A DNA stretch of 43,823 nt from JBAXAM01 sp037142515 (lineage in GTDB: Bacteria > Pseudomonadota > Gammaproteobacteria > UBA9339). Where the stretch lies: the NCBI GenBank assembly GCA_037142515.1, contig JBAXAM010000008.1, forward strand, positions 1 to 43,823, read 5' to 3'. Below the pieces are notes generated by a model, which had not been told where the DNA came from, did no database searches, and saw nothing but the letters and a program-made list of their open reading frames with translations. Each line of letters begins with the position of its first letter. Within the stretch, counting starts at the first letter, position 1. A program made the translations under genes and the position numbers. This document shows, in pieces, positions 1 to 7,471 of the stretch.

Positions 1-171
1 TATACTAACCAATATCTGATGAGTCGGCAGTCTCATATGTTATGAACCTATACATTTTTTTAGAATATAATTGTACATTTTTGAAAACACGAGTAAACTT
101 AATTTCGGAAGAACAACGTGTTATGTATCTTCCTGACAAAGCTATGCTTAAAAAAGACTTGCTTCATTATA

Positions 172-330
172 ACTTCTAACGCTCAAGAGCCAATACATTA
201 AGCCTATATAACGATGCTGCGACTTTTTACATCAGTAAAACCAAGACACTAAACCTATACAACGATGCTAAGACTTCTGATACTCAAAGAACTAATACAT
301 TAAATTTATATAACGACGTAACAATGACCA
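172..330 (+). repeat. decayed 51-bp tandem repeat array encoding TLNLYND-type units
   Basis: Three clear copies begin at 195, 246 and 297, exactly 51 bp (17 codons) apart, and each starts with codons for Thr-Leu-(Ser/Asn)-Leu-Tyr-Asn-Asp-(Ala/Val). A partial earlier copy lies at about 172-194, in a different frame because one base is missing. The frame from 180 to about 380 is open but has no recognisable start or leader. The same peptide word (TLNLYNDV) closes the intact peptide gene at 420-590, so the array is most likely the 3' remains of a related, multi-repeat precursor gene. Bases 1-171 show nothing I can identify. Confidence 0.7.
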
Positions 331-355
331 AGAAAATCTTAAGAGCCTTTGTCCA

Positions 356-384
356 TTGTCTACACTTTAAAATTTTGGTAGTAT
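356..384 (+). promoter_or_regulatory. candidate sigma70 promoter of the leader-peptide gene
   Basis: TTGTCT at 356-361 and TAGTAT at 379-384 are separated by 17 bases. Each matches the consensus at four of six positions. It lies 36 bases upstream of the GTG start at 420, which fits a short leader. Read by eye only. Confidence 0.35.
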
Positions 385-419
385 AGTGCTGGTCGTGAAT
401 GTTTAAAGGAGGCTTTACC

Positions 420-590
420 GTGAAGAATTTAACTGATAACGAAATAAACATTGTATCTGGCGGCATAACATGTGACGATATTTCTAATTTATGTGAAGAC
501 ACTGCAACTACTGCTGCAGCAAATTTATATAGCGACGCTTTGGCTTCTGTCAATACTTTAAATCTGTACAACGACGTGCCAAAAACTTAA
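420..590 (+). CDS. small double-glycine-leader peptide precursor
   Basis: This encodes 56 residues from a GTG start chosen because a strong Shine-Dalgarno (AAAGGAGG, 405-412) sits 7 bases upstream. Residues 1-15 (ending LTDNEINIVSGG) match the bacteriocin-type leader pattern L-[ST]-x-x-E-hydrophobic-x-x-V-x-G-G. In known systems this is cut after GG by a C39 peptidase-ABC exporter. The predicted 41-residue core has two cysteines (residues 18 and 25 in this numbering, about seven apart) that could form a disulfide, then an Ala/Thr-rich stretch with NLYSDA and TLNLYNDV words. Those words recur in the decayed array just upstream. The mature activity is unknown; microcin-like, signalling or RiPP precursor are all possible. 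No maturation gene is visible next to it inside the window. Confidence 0.65.
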   Translation: MKNLTDNEINIVSGGITCDDISNLCEDTATTAAANLYSDALASVNTLNLYNDVPKT

Positions 591-596
591 GTTGAT

Positions 597-623
597 ATGA
601 AGGAGGTGTAGGCTTCATTTTTT
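597..623 (+). terminator. candidate intrinsic terminator after the leader-peptide gene
   Basis: ATGAAG (597-602) pairs with CTTCAT (613-618) across a 10-base loop and runs into a T tract (618-623), directly after the peptide stop codon. The stem is AT-rich, so it may be weak. It overlaps the 3' end of the convergent ycaR gene. Confidence 0.35.
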
Positions 624-800
624 ATAGCGCTGCTCTATCTTTCGCGCTTTATCAGCTATCATTATAGGCACGCCATCTTCAATTGGATATGCCAATTTAT
701 CAAAGTTACAAATTAATTCTTGAGCAGTTTTATCGTAATGCAGCTTACCCTTGCAAATGGGGCAAGCAATAACATCAAGAATTTTTGAATTTAAAAGCAT
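615..800 (-). CDS. ycaR: YcaR/Trm112-family small zinc-ribbon-like protein
   Basis: A 61-residue protein with the family signature near the N-terminus (IACPICKGKL), a later cysteine in ELIC, and the AYPIEDGVPIMI segment typical of YcaR (UPF0434). Length matches the family (about 60 residues). Relatives of Trm112 act as small partners of methyltransferases, but the role of bacterial YcaR is not settled. In enterobacteria it sits beside lpxK and kdsB; here those neighbours are absent and a decayed Fic fragment ends 3 bases upstream of its start. The identification rests on motif and length and is strong. Confidence 0.88.
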   Translation of the reverse strand: MLLNSKILDVIACPICKGKLHYDKTAQELICNFDKLAYPIEDGVPIMIADKARKIEQRYKK

Positions 801-803
801 ACA

Positions 804-926
804 TTAAAGCTCCAACGGGTGTATACGCTCAAATTCTAAATGCAGTTTTGCCACCTTATCAGTTATAAAACTCTCGTTATCTATATTGTACTCTTTCATT
901 GCTTGTCCTAACAATTTCTCTACATG
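804..926 (-). pseudogene. remnant of a Fic/DOC-family protein
   Basis: An open stretch of about 40 codons reads ...DKVAKLHLEFERIHPLEL-stop. Fic domains carry [LF]H..FE.IHPF followed by the catalytic loop DGNGR. The alignment breaks exactly at IHP, and a stop codon replaces the DGNGR nucleotide-transfer loop, so the protein could not be active. There is no full-length start upstream, since an in-frame stop lies at 927-929. I read it as the leftover of a deleted Fic gene rather than a functional small protein. Confidence 0.6.
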
Positions 927-994
927 TTACGATGCTGGCACAATTTGTCAAAAAACAGTGAATTTAGTGTTTTTGAGGTTAGGTTAGAGCAAAA

Positions 995-1534
995 TCACTC
1001 AATGCAACAGTTAATTACTTTTTGTACCAAAACGCCAAGTTTAGATAGAATGCCATCTTTTTTTTGATCATGATTATTCAGCGACTGCTCATCAATTTTT
1101 TTTATGTCACCAACTGGAACCAACTTCATTTGCAATCCCCAAAACAATGAGTAAAGTTTGTACGCTTTAGTAAAAAAATCATATGCCTCTTGTTTATTGC
1201 CCAAATCAAGCTGCTTAGTACCAACCTCCATCAAGCGATAACTGGCCGCCAATAGGTGCTTCGAAATACACCATACTTCACCTTCATACTCTTTAACAAT
1301 TGTTTGAAACAGCTCTTTACGCATGTTGCGCACTTCTACAATCAAATCAAAATATTTATTATTCCCCGTTTTGGCACCAGTGAAAAAAAAATGTTCTTCA
1401 ATACCAACTAAATTCATAATAGCGACAGTCAAATCCTGATCGCAAGATAAGTCCATTTTATCGCGCTTTTTCATGGAATCATACTTGGAAACCAATGCCT
1501 CAACATCTTTAGCAATATTATTTTGATCCATCAT
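995..1534 (-). CDS. conserved hypothetical protein, partner of the CPLC membrane protein
   Basis: A 179-residue soluble-looking, mostly helical protein. Conspicuous segments are MNLVGIEEHFFFTGAKT (about residues 40-56), YEGEVWCISKHLLAA (about 83-97) and a hydrophobic stretch LYSLFWGLQMKLV. The EEH, Cys and His residues could bind a metal, which is a guess. The start overlaps the stop of the upstream membrane-protein gene by 4 bases (ATGA type), so the two are translationally coupled. From memory, this pair resembles a two-gene set common in Patescibacteria/CPR genomes; I cannot verify that here. Function unknown. Confidence 0.7.
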   Translation of the reverse strand: MMDQNNIAKDVEALVSKYDSMKKRDKMDLSCDQDLTVAIMNLVGIEEHFFFTGAKTGNNKYFDLIVEVRNMRKELFQTIVKEYEGEVWCISKHLLAASYRLMEVGTKQLDLGNKQEAYDFFTKAYKLYSLFWGLQMKLVPVGDIKKIDEQSLNNHDQKKDGILSKLGVLVQKVINCCIE

Positions 1535-2031
1535 TTTTCACTCACGTAATAAAAAACTATGCTTAAAATTATTAATAGCCATATCGGTATTATAACTTTT
1601 TGAAATGGAAAATAAGCTTTATCATTGTTTTTCTTTTTTAGCTGACCATAGCTTATTACACCGCTAAAAAATATAATACTGCCCACAATAATACCAAGTA
1701 AAATTTTATCAATACCCCACATTTTATTCAACGCATGCCCCATAATCCCATAGATATAAAGCGGAACAATGGTAAGGGCGTAATAAACAATGGTAATAAA
1801 AATCTTGCGCCCATAAAAATGCACGTTTTTTTTATCGAGCCAGTGTATCGTCCAAGCAATCAACGAAACAACTAACCCCCCAACCCAAATACCAGTAATA
1901 GTATCATCAATGCCCAAATATTGAGCTAAACCAATACCAGCACCAACAGCAAAGGTACAAAGAGGACAAATAGCAAAAGCAGTTGTTGTAGCGAACAAAC
2001 TAAGAAAGAAAAATATTTTTTTTGGATTCAT
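1531..2031 (-). CDS. CPLC-motif integral membrane protein
   Basis: A 166-residue protein with an N-terminal signal-like hydrophobic segment (residues about 4-18), then AICPLCTFAVGAGIG, and about four further membrane helices (around residues 46-60, 76-95, 106-128 and 140-160). The CPLC just after the first segment resembles a redox-active or metal-binding CxxC facing the periplasm. The start ATG is 10 bases after the CCA end of tRNA-Pro, so the gene is probably transcribed with the tRNA. An upstream extension of the frame runs only through tRNA sequence and was discarded. It is coupled to the downstream 179-residue gene. Function unknown. Confidence 0.7.
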   Translation of the reverse strand: MNPKKIFFFLSLFATTTAFAICPLCTFAVGAGIGLAQYLGIDDTITGIWVGGLVVSLIAWTIHWLDKKNVHFYGRKIFITIVYYALTIVPLYIYGIMGHALNKMWGIDKILLGIIVGSIIFFSGVISYGQLKKKNNDKAYFPFQKVIIPIWLLIILSIVFYYVSEK

Positions 2032-2040
2032 AATTATCAC

Positions 2041-2117
2041 TGGTCGGGACGGCCGGATTTGAACCGACGACCCCTTGCACCCCATGCAAGTGCGCTACCA
2101 GACTGCGCTACGCCCCG
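2041..2117 (-). tRNA. tRNA-Pro (GGG)
   Basis: A 77-base cloverleaf with an encoded CCA end. The acceptor stem pairs CGGGGCG with CGTCCCG (one G-U type pair). The anticodon stem is CTTGC/GCAAG with loop ATGGGGT, giving anticodon GGG. The T arm has the GGTTCAAATCC pattern. Its first ten bases contain the stop codon of the upstream MerR-like gene. Confidence 0.95.
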
Positions 2118-2500
2118 TCTTCTAACTCTGTAAGCACATCTTTTAATTGCGTAATAATCTTTTTTATTGACTCTGTTGACTCTGGCAATTGAACACTCGC
2201 CAGCTTAAGCCTGGCACCTTCGATCGTAAAACCCTGCTCGTATAATAAATCTTTAATACGCCTGATTAATATTATTTCATCACGTTTATAGTATCGACGA
2301 TTACCACACCTCTTGGCTGGACTAAGATCGGGAAATTCCTGCTCCCAATAACGCAGTACATGAGATTCAAGTAGACACAGCTTACTCACTTCACCAATGG
2401 TGAAATAAATTTTATCTGGGATTTCTGGCAGAGCTAATGAGGTTTTTTTATTGAGACTTCGACCCTGTTGACTCGGCTTGGGTTGCTGTTGATCCTGCAT
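2108..2500 (-). CDS. MerR-family transcriptional regulator
   Basis: A 130-residue protein whose central part is a MerR winged helix: IYFTIGEVSKLC, then HVLRYWEQEFPDLSP, RRYYKRDEI and LLYEQGFTIEGAR. It ends in a short dimerisation helix and has no visible effector domain. The ATG at 2500 is preferred over a TTG at 2509; either way the start lies inside ihfA (overlap about 53 bases). The stop codon falls inside the tRNA-Pro gene. The order pheT-ihfA-merR-tRNA-Pro is common in gammaproteobacteria, so co-transcription with ihfA is expected. Its target genes are unknown. Confidence 0.85.
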   Translation of the reverse strand: MQDQQQPKPSQQGRSLNKKTSLALPEIPDKIYFTIGEVSKLCLLESHVLRYWEQEFPDLSPAKRCGNRRYYKRDEIILIRRIKDLLYEQGFTIEGARLKLASVQLPESTESIKKIITQLKDVLTELEDGA

Positions 2501-2780
2501 ATTTTTCAACTCTAGCTTTTAATTTTTGACCAGCTCGAAAAGTAACAACTCGCCTAGAAGTTATAGAAACATCCCTACCTGTTTTTGGATTTCGACCTGG
2601 ACGCTCTTTTTTATCACGCAAGTTAAAATTACCAAAACCAGATAAGCGAATTTGCTGACCCTGTTCAAGCAATAAACGAATTTCTTCAAAAAATAGTTCT
2701 ACTAAATCTTTAGCTTCTCGTTTATTGATTCCAAGCACATTAAATAAATTTTCCGCCAATTCAGCTTTTGTTAATGCCAT
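2448..2780 (-). CDS. ihfA: integration host factor subunit alpha
   Basis: A 110-residue DNA-bending protein of the HU/IHF family. It starts MALTKAELAENLF and contains the DNA-binding arm RPGRNPKTGRDV with the conserved proline that intercalates at DNA kinks. The position directly after pheT (4 bases apart) is the classical place of ihfA rather than ihfB. It is slightly longer than E. coli IhfA (99 residues), with a Ser/Thr/Gln-rich C-terminal tail coded by the region overlapping the next gene. It pairs with IhfB, which is not in the window, to act in replication, recombination and transcription. Confidence 0.95.
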   Translation of the reverse strand: MALTKAELAENLFNVLGINKREAKDLVELFFEEIRLLLEQGQQIRLSGFGNFNLRDKKERPGRNPKTGRDVSITSRRVVTFRAGQKLKARVEKYAGSTATQAESTGSKSQ

Positions 2781-2784
2781 AAGC

Positions 2785-5148
2785 CTATCCCCTTAAATTT
2801 GCGTCAAATGTTTGTTTTAAAACAGAAACCACTTGATTTATCAACGCATCAATCTCTGCATCGACTAAGGTACGCGCAACACTTTGAAAAATCAAGTGAA
2901 TACCTAAACTTTTTTGATTTAAACCAACTCCCTCTCCGTGGTAAATATCAAATAATTCAATATTGTGTAGTAATTCTCCAGCAATGTCTACAATTTTTTG
3001 CCTAATTTGTTGCCACGTTATTTCTTTATTTACTGTTATGGCAATGTCCCTTTGCACTTTTGGAAACTTAGAGAACTCATTAAAAGTATTTTTTAATTCG
3101 TTAATTATACTGCTTAAATTTATTTCAAACAAATAAACTTGTTTAGATAGATCAAGCTTTTGTTTAACTTTTGGATGAATTTCACCAACAAACCCTACAG
3201 GAACATTTGCTATGCAAATTTGGGCTGAACGCCTTGGATGCAAAGCCGGATGATTTGCTGGCACATATTCAACGCGCTCATCATGACAGAATAATTTTAA
3301 AATTGCATTAATATCATTTTTTAAATCAAAAAAATCTGTCTGCTCTTTTTGCTTAATTCCCCATTGCTCTGGATATACATCTCCAAGCACAATTCCAGCA
3401 AGAGCTGGTAGTTGCTGCAAAGAATCGTCTTGCTGCAAAAACCGCAAACCAATCTCGAAAAACCTAAGACGCCGCTCTTGTCGATGAAGATTATATTTAG
3501 CTGCGCTAACTAGCCCAGGCCATATTGTAGTACGCATCACTGCTAGTTCTGGCGAAATAGGATTAACAAGCGATAGCGGAACATGCTCTGGATCAAGTAA
3601 AGCCTGGAGTTTTGCATCAGTAAAACTATAAGTAATTACTTCATGATATCCCAAGTCTACCATTAATTCATAAATACGATCTTGTTTTGCTGTGCTTACC
3701 ATCAATTCGGCAATAATTTTCTGCTCTGGAATACGGTAATAACCATAAATACGTGCAACTTCTTCAATCAAATCTTCTTCAATTCCAAGATCAAAACGCC
3801 AACTTGGTACTCTTACTTGCCAACCACCAGTAATTAATTCAACCTGCATTTCTAAGTGCGATAAAATAGCAAAGACCTCTTCATCTGCAATAGCCATTCC
3901 CAAAACTTTTTCAATTTTGCTACGCCTTAAATTAATAACTGAACATTGCGGCATGTTTTCTTGTGCAATTACTTCAGATACATCGCTTGGCTTACCGCCA
4001 ACAATTTCTAGTAATAAAGAAGTTGTACGATCTAACGCCTGCCGCTGCAACCCTGAATCAACCCCTCGTTCATATCGATAAGAAGCATCAGTCTGCAAAC
4101 CGTAACTTCGCGCTTGGCCCACCATTTTTTCTGGAGCAAAAAAAGCACTCTCAAGAAAAATATCAACTGTGTTTTTGCTTACGCTAGAATCAACTCCACC
4201 CATAATTCCGGCAACTGCAAGCACCCTGCTATTATCAGCGATTACCAGTGTTTTAGCGTTTAATTCTATTTTATTACCACCAAGTAATATTATTTTTTCT
4301 CCTGGTGTCGCATAGCGCACTTGTATTTTATTATCTAATTTAGCCAAATCAAAAGCATGAAGCGGCTGGCCAAGTTCGAGCATGACGTAATTAGCTACAT
4401 CTACAATTGGGTTAATAGCGCCTATACCAGAACGACGCAGCCGCTCTTGGATACATATCGGAGTAGCAACCTGATTATTAATACCGCGAATAACACGACC
4501 ACAGTAGTGTGGACAAGCGTCAGGAGCTTTTATAATTACTGGCAAAGATGATCCTTGGGCTGTAATATTCGCTGGTTTTAATTGACTGCGTTTTACTCTA
4601 TTAATTGCGGCAACTTCTCGGGCAATACCAGCAATACTCAAGCAGTCACCACGATCCGGAGTAAGCTCAATTTCGATGGTTACATCATCAAGCATTAAGT
4701 ATTGACGCAAATCCATACCAATTGGTGCGTCACTTGGTAGCTCTAGCAATCCAAGCGAAGTTTCGGTCACACCTAATTCAACAGCTGAGCACATCATGCC
4801 ACAAGACTCTACATCACGTAATTTTGCTTTTTTGATCTTAAAATTATTTGGAAGCACAGCTCCAACAATTGCTACTGGAACTTTTAATTTTGGCCGTACA
4901 TTTGCTGCACCACAAACAATAGTAAGATTCTCGCCCTCTCCAATATCAACACTACAAATATTTAACTTATCAGCATTTGGGTGTGGACTCACTTCAAGAA
5001 CACTGCCAACTACAACGCCATGAAAATCTCCAGCAACTGGCTTTACCTCAGCAACTTCTAAACCGACCATAGTCAATTGCTCGGTCAATTTTGCCGTGTC
5101 TATTTCAAAATTAAGTAATTCACTAAGCCAGTTTTTGCTAAATTTCAT
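2785..5148 (-). CDS. pheT: phenylalanine--tRNA ligase beta subunit
   Basis: A 787-residue subunit of the alpha2-beta2 enzyme that charges tRNA-Phe. Order of domains: an N-terminal tRNA-binding EMAP-like fold (about 40-150, with VGSVLEVSPHPNADKLNICSVD), B3/B4 editing domain (about 210-390), B5 domain (about 400-470), a catalytic-like core, and a C-terminal ferredoxin-fold anticodon-binding domain (about 695-787, FSKFPKVQRDIAI). Length is normal (E. coli 795). The start overlaps the end of the upstream flavin-reductase-like gene by 4 bases, so pheS and pheT are not adjacent as they usually are. Confidence 0.97.
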   Translation of the reverse strand: MKFSKNWLSELLNFEIDTAKLTEQLTMVGLEVAEVKPVAGDFHGVVVGSVLEVSPHPNADKLNICSVDIGEGENLTIVCGAANVRPKLKVPVAIVGAVLPNNFKIKKAKLRDVESCGMMCSAVELGVTETSLGLLELPSDAPIGMDLRQYLMLDDVTIEIELTPDRGDCLSIAGIAREVAAINRVKRSQLKPANITAQGSSLPVIIKAPDACPHYCGRVIRGINNQVATPICIQERLRRSGIGAINPIVDVANYVMLELGQPLHAFDLAKLDNKIQVRYATPGEKIILLGGNKIELNAKTLVIADNSRVLAVAGIMGGVDSSVSKNTVDIFLESAFFAPEKMVGQARSYGLQTDASYRYERGVDSGLQRQALDRTTSLLLEIVGGKPSDVSEVIAQENMPQCSVINLRRSKIEKVLGMAIADEEVFAILSHLEMQVELITGGWQVRVPSWRFDLGIEEDLIEEVARIYGYYRIPEQKIIAELMVSTAKQDRIYELMVDLGYHEVITYSFTDAKLQALLDPEHVPLSLVNPISPELAVMRTTIWPGLVSAAKYNLHRQERRLRFFEIGLRFLQQDDSLQQLPALAGIVLGDVYPEQWGIKQKEQTDFFDLKNDINAILKLFCHDERVEYVPANHPALHPRRSAQICIANVPVGFVGEIHPKVKQKLDLSKQVYLFEINLSSIINELKNTFNEFSKFPKVQRDIAITVNKEITWQQIRQKIVDIAGELLHNIELFDIYHGEGVGLNQKSLGIHLIFQSVARTLVDAEIDALINQVVSVLKQTFDANLRG

Positions 5149-5654
5149 ATGTAATTTTCATAACATGCAACAATTTCACCAAAATAATAAGTGTGATACA
5201 TCTTATCCTGATAAATTTCCTGATCATATTTTGGTGCCAATCTGTTTTTATCCATTGCGGTCGCTTGAACAATTTTGCATTCATAATAACGGGCTGTTTT
5301 CGCTGCAATAACTGGAGAGGCAACTTTTTGTGCTGGCAACGCAACCAAACCACATTCTTTCAGCTTATCAGTATCACGCCCTGAATGAGTACCGCAAAAC
5401 AATAATTGCTCACTCATATCAGAAAAAGGAATAGTAATGGTAAAATCATCTGCGCTTTCAATTAATTTAAAAGTATGTCTACTTGATCTAACAACAACCA
5501 TTAGCGTAGGTGCTCTCCATATAATTCCTGACATAAGCCAACCGATAGTCATAGTATTGAGCTCACCATGACGGCTTTTTACGGTTAAAAACACTCCCTT
5601 GCTTATATTTTCTAAGATATCGCCAACTTTTTGAAAGTTACTTATTGCTTGCAT
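5145..5654 (-). CDS. flavin reductase-like FMN-binding split-barrel protein, between pheS and pheT
   Basis: A 169-residue protein resembling the flavin reductase-like domain: VFLTVKSRHGELNTMTIGWLMSGIIWRAPTLMVVVRSSRHTF near the start, then FTITIPFSDM and the GTHSGRDTDK segment typical of this family. Members bind FMN and act as NAD(P)H flavin reductases or small flavoproteins; the substrate here is unknown. It sits 8 bases after pheS and overlaps pheT by 4 bases, so it is locked into the pheST operon. Insertion of an unrelated gene between pheS and pheT is uncommon. Confidence 0.82.
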   Translation of the reverse strand: MQAISNFQKVGDILENISKGVFLTVKSRHGELNTMTIGWLMSGIIWRAPTLMVVVRSSRHTFKLIESADDFTITIPFSDMSEQLLFCGTHSGRDTDKLKECGLVALPAQKVASPVIAAKTARYYECKIVQATAMDKNRLAPKYDQEIYQDKMYHTYYFGEIVACYENYI

Positions 5655-5662
5655 ATATTCTC

Positions 5663-6670
5663 CTAAAATTGCTGCAGAAATTGCAAATCGCTCTCAAAGA
5701 GCATTCTAATATCTTTTATGCCGTAGTAAACCATAGCCAAGCGATCAATCCCAAAACCAAAAGCTAAACCCTGAAAACGCTCTGAATCAATTCCACCAGC
5801 ACGCAACACATTTGGATGCACCACGCCACAACCACCAAGCTCTAACCAACGCCATGCCCCACCGCCTGTCTTCCATTTAAGATCAACCTCTGCTGACAAT
5901 GAGGTAAATGGAAAATAAGACGGCCTAAGCCTATATTCAATTTTTCCTTTAAAAAAATACTCTATAAACTTGCTTATAATCCATTTTAAATTTGCCAAAT
6001 TTACATTTTCATCTACAACCAGCATCTCCATCTGATGAAACATTGGAGAATGAGTAGCATCGTTGTCACATCGAAAAACCCTACCTGGACAAACGATTCG
6101 TATTGGCGGCTGCATTTTTTGCATAGTTCGAATTTGCACCGGTGATGTTTGCGTACGCAGCATCATACCGCTTTCAAAATAAAAGGTATCGTGCGTTGCG
6201 CGCGCAGGATGATGTGGGGGAATATTTAGGGCGGTGAAATTATAAAACTCAGTTTCAATTTCCGGACCTTCGACCACTGAAAAACCCATGCTGAGAAAAA
6301 ATTTTTCGAAGAGCTTTTGTACACTTGTTACCGGATGAAGAGCTCCTGATTTTTGACCGCGCGGTGGCAAAGTAATGTCAACTGCTTCTTGCGCTAGATT
6401 TTTTTCGAGTTCATTTGCTTGCAACACTTGGCGACGAGATTCAATGACAACAGTTAATCTATCTTTTGCTAAATTGATAGCCTGCCCAGCGCTTGGTCGA
6501 TCTTTTGATTCTAAGGTTCCTAAGGTCTTTAAAACATCAGTTAGCTTACCTTTTTTACCAAGATATTGACTGCGAACTTGTTCAACGACATGAATATCTT
6601 GTGCACTCTTTATTGCGCTAGTGGCTTCTTCAAGAATTTCATCGAGATTATTAATTGAGGATGAGCTCAT
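5663..6670 (-). CDS. pheS: phenylalanine--tRNA ligase alpha subunit
   Basis: The catalytic subunit of PheRS. The N-terminal coiled-coil (LGKKGKLTDVLKTLG) is followed by the class II aminoacyl-tRNA synthetase core with HPVTSVQKLFEKFFLSMGFSV, the motif-2 region (VCPGRVFRCDNDATHSPMFHQ) and motif 3 (GLAFGFGIDRLAM). From the ATG at 6670 it is 335 residues; a GTG at 6685 would add five. The ATG gives the N-terminus closest to E. coli PheS. The upstream 400 bases hold an inverted pair of REP-like elements, and no Phe-rich leader peptide was recognised. Confidence 0.96.
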   Translation of the reverse strand: MSSSSINNLDEILEEATSAIKSAQDIHVVEQVRSQYLGKKGKLTDVLKTLGTLESKDRPSAGQAINLAKDRLTVVIESRRQVLQANELEKNLAQEAVDITLPPRGQKSGALHPVTSVQKLFEKFFLSMGFSVVEGPEIETEFYNFTALNIPPHHPARATHDTFYFESGMMLRTQTSPVQIRTMQKMQPPIRIVCPGRVFRCDNDATHSPMFHQMEMLVVDENVNLANLKWIISKFIEYFFKGKIEYRLRPSYFPFTSLSAEVDLKWKTGGGAWRWLELGGCGVVHPNVLRAGGIDSERFQGLAFGFGIDRLAMVYYGIKDIRMLFESDLQFLQQF

Positions 6671-6691
6671 AAACTTATTTATCACACTCTT

Positions 6692-6790
6692 ACAGAGCTT
6701 GGAATCTTTTGGGCATCTTAACCCAGGGTTACCTCACTACTTCGTAGTTTCGTCACCCTGGGCTATAGATATTACGTTTCCTTCGGAACA
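6692..6790. repeat. REP-like palindromic element, left copy
   Basis: About 100 bp with its own internal dyad (CCCAGGGT...ACCCTGGG), ending in the word TAGATATTACGTTTCCTTCGGAAC. It is closely matched, in inverted orientation, by 6970-7070. Together the two copies flank about 180 bp of AT-rich sequence between rplT and pheS, the layout of a REP doublet (REPIN). Confidence 0.75.
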
Positions 6791-6969
6791 TCTTTTATCA
6801 GTCTTCGTTAATGGATTACACCAAACTATAAATATCCTACTTTTTTAGAACGTTTACATGGTATTGTACTAAATTATAAAATCTATATTTTAAACAACAT
6901 TAAAAATTCTTAGAAAAAAATAAAACATTCAACAACCAAAATAATCTATCAGATTAGTAAGCCCAAAAA

Positions 6970-7070
6970 CGTTCCGAAGGAAACGTAATATCTACAGCCC
7001 AGGGTGACCGAACCACGAAGTGGTGACAGGAACCCTGGGTAAGACACCACCAAAAATTTCAAGCTCTGAA
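6970..7070. repeat. REP-like palindromic element, right inverted copy
   Basis: It begins GTTCCGAAGGAAACGTAATA and carries the same CCCAGGG/CCCTGGG dyad as the left copy, ending near CAAGCTCTG. It reads as the reverse complement of 6692-6790 with scattered differences. The AT-rich segment between (6791-6969) shows no gene and should hold the pheS promoter, which I could not place with confidence. Confidence 0.75.
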
Positions 7071-7090
7071 AGAGCGTAATAGTCACGATA

Positions 7091-7450
7091 TTACTTTGCA
7101 ATTGCGACTTTAACTTTCTCAACAATTGCTGCGAAAGCATTTTTATCATGAACTGCGATATCAGCAAGAATCTTACGGTCAATCTCAATCTTAGCCAGCT
7201 TTAAACCAGCTATAAATTTGCTATATGACATCCCGTTCTGCACCGCCGCTGCATTGACTCGAATTATCCAAAGTGAACGGAACTGACGCTTACGTTGTTT
7301 GCGACCAACATAAGCATATTGACCAGCCTTAATTACTGCTTGCTTGGCTACTCTAAAAACTCGACTGCGCGCACCGTAATAGCCTTTGGCTTTTTTCAAA
7401 ACTTTCTTATGACGGGCCCGGGCTGTAACCCCGCGTTTTACTCTAGGCAT
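7091..7450 (-). CDS. rplT: 50S ribosomal protein L20
   Basis: A 119-residue primary 23S rRNA-binding protein with a very basic N-terminal half (MPRVKRGVTARARHKKVLK, then GRKQRKRQFRSLWI) and the usual C-terminal INAA...YSKFI...LAEI-type segment. Length matches the family (117-119). It follows rpmI by 21 bases in the infC-rpmI-rplT operon. In E. coli L20 represses translation of this operon; whether this applies here is not visible. Confidence 0.97.
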   Translation of the reverse strand: MPRVKRGVTARARHKKVLKKAKGYYGARSRVFRVAKQAVIKAGQYAYVGRKQRKRQFRSLWIIRVNAAAVQNGMSYSKFIAGLKLAKIEIDRKILADIAVHDKNAFAAIVEKVKVAIAK

Positions 7451-7471
7451 TGCTTTTCTCCAAAATTAAAT

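Noticed and set aside
284..571. A 95-codon minus-strand frame across the repeat array and leader-peptide gene
   Set aside because: It is antisense to the better-supported leader-peptide gene, lacks a ribosome-binding site and has no recognisable protein pattern; it is open because of the repeats.
804..926. A functional small protein instead of a Fic remnant
   Set aside because: The match to Fic proteins stops exactly before the catalytic DGNGR loop and there is no start signal, so decay is the better reading.
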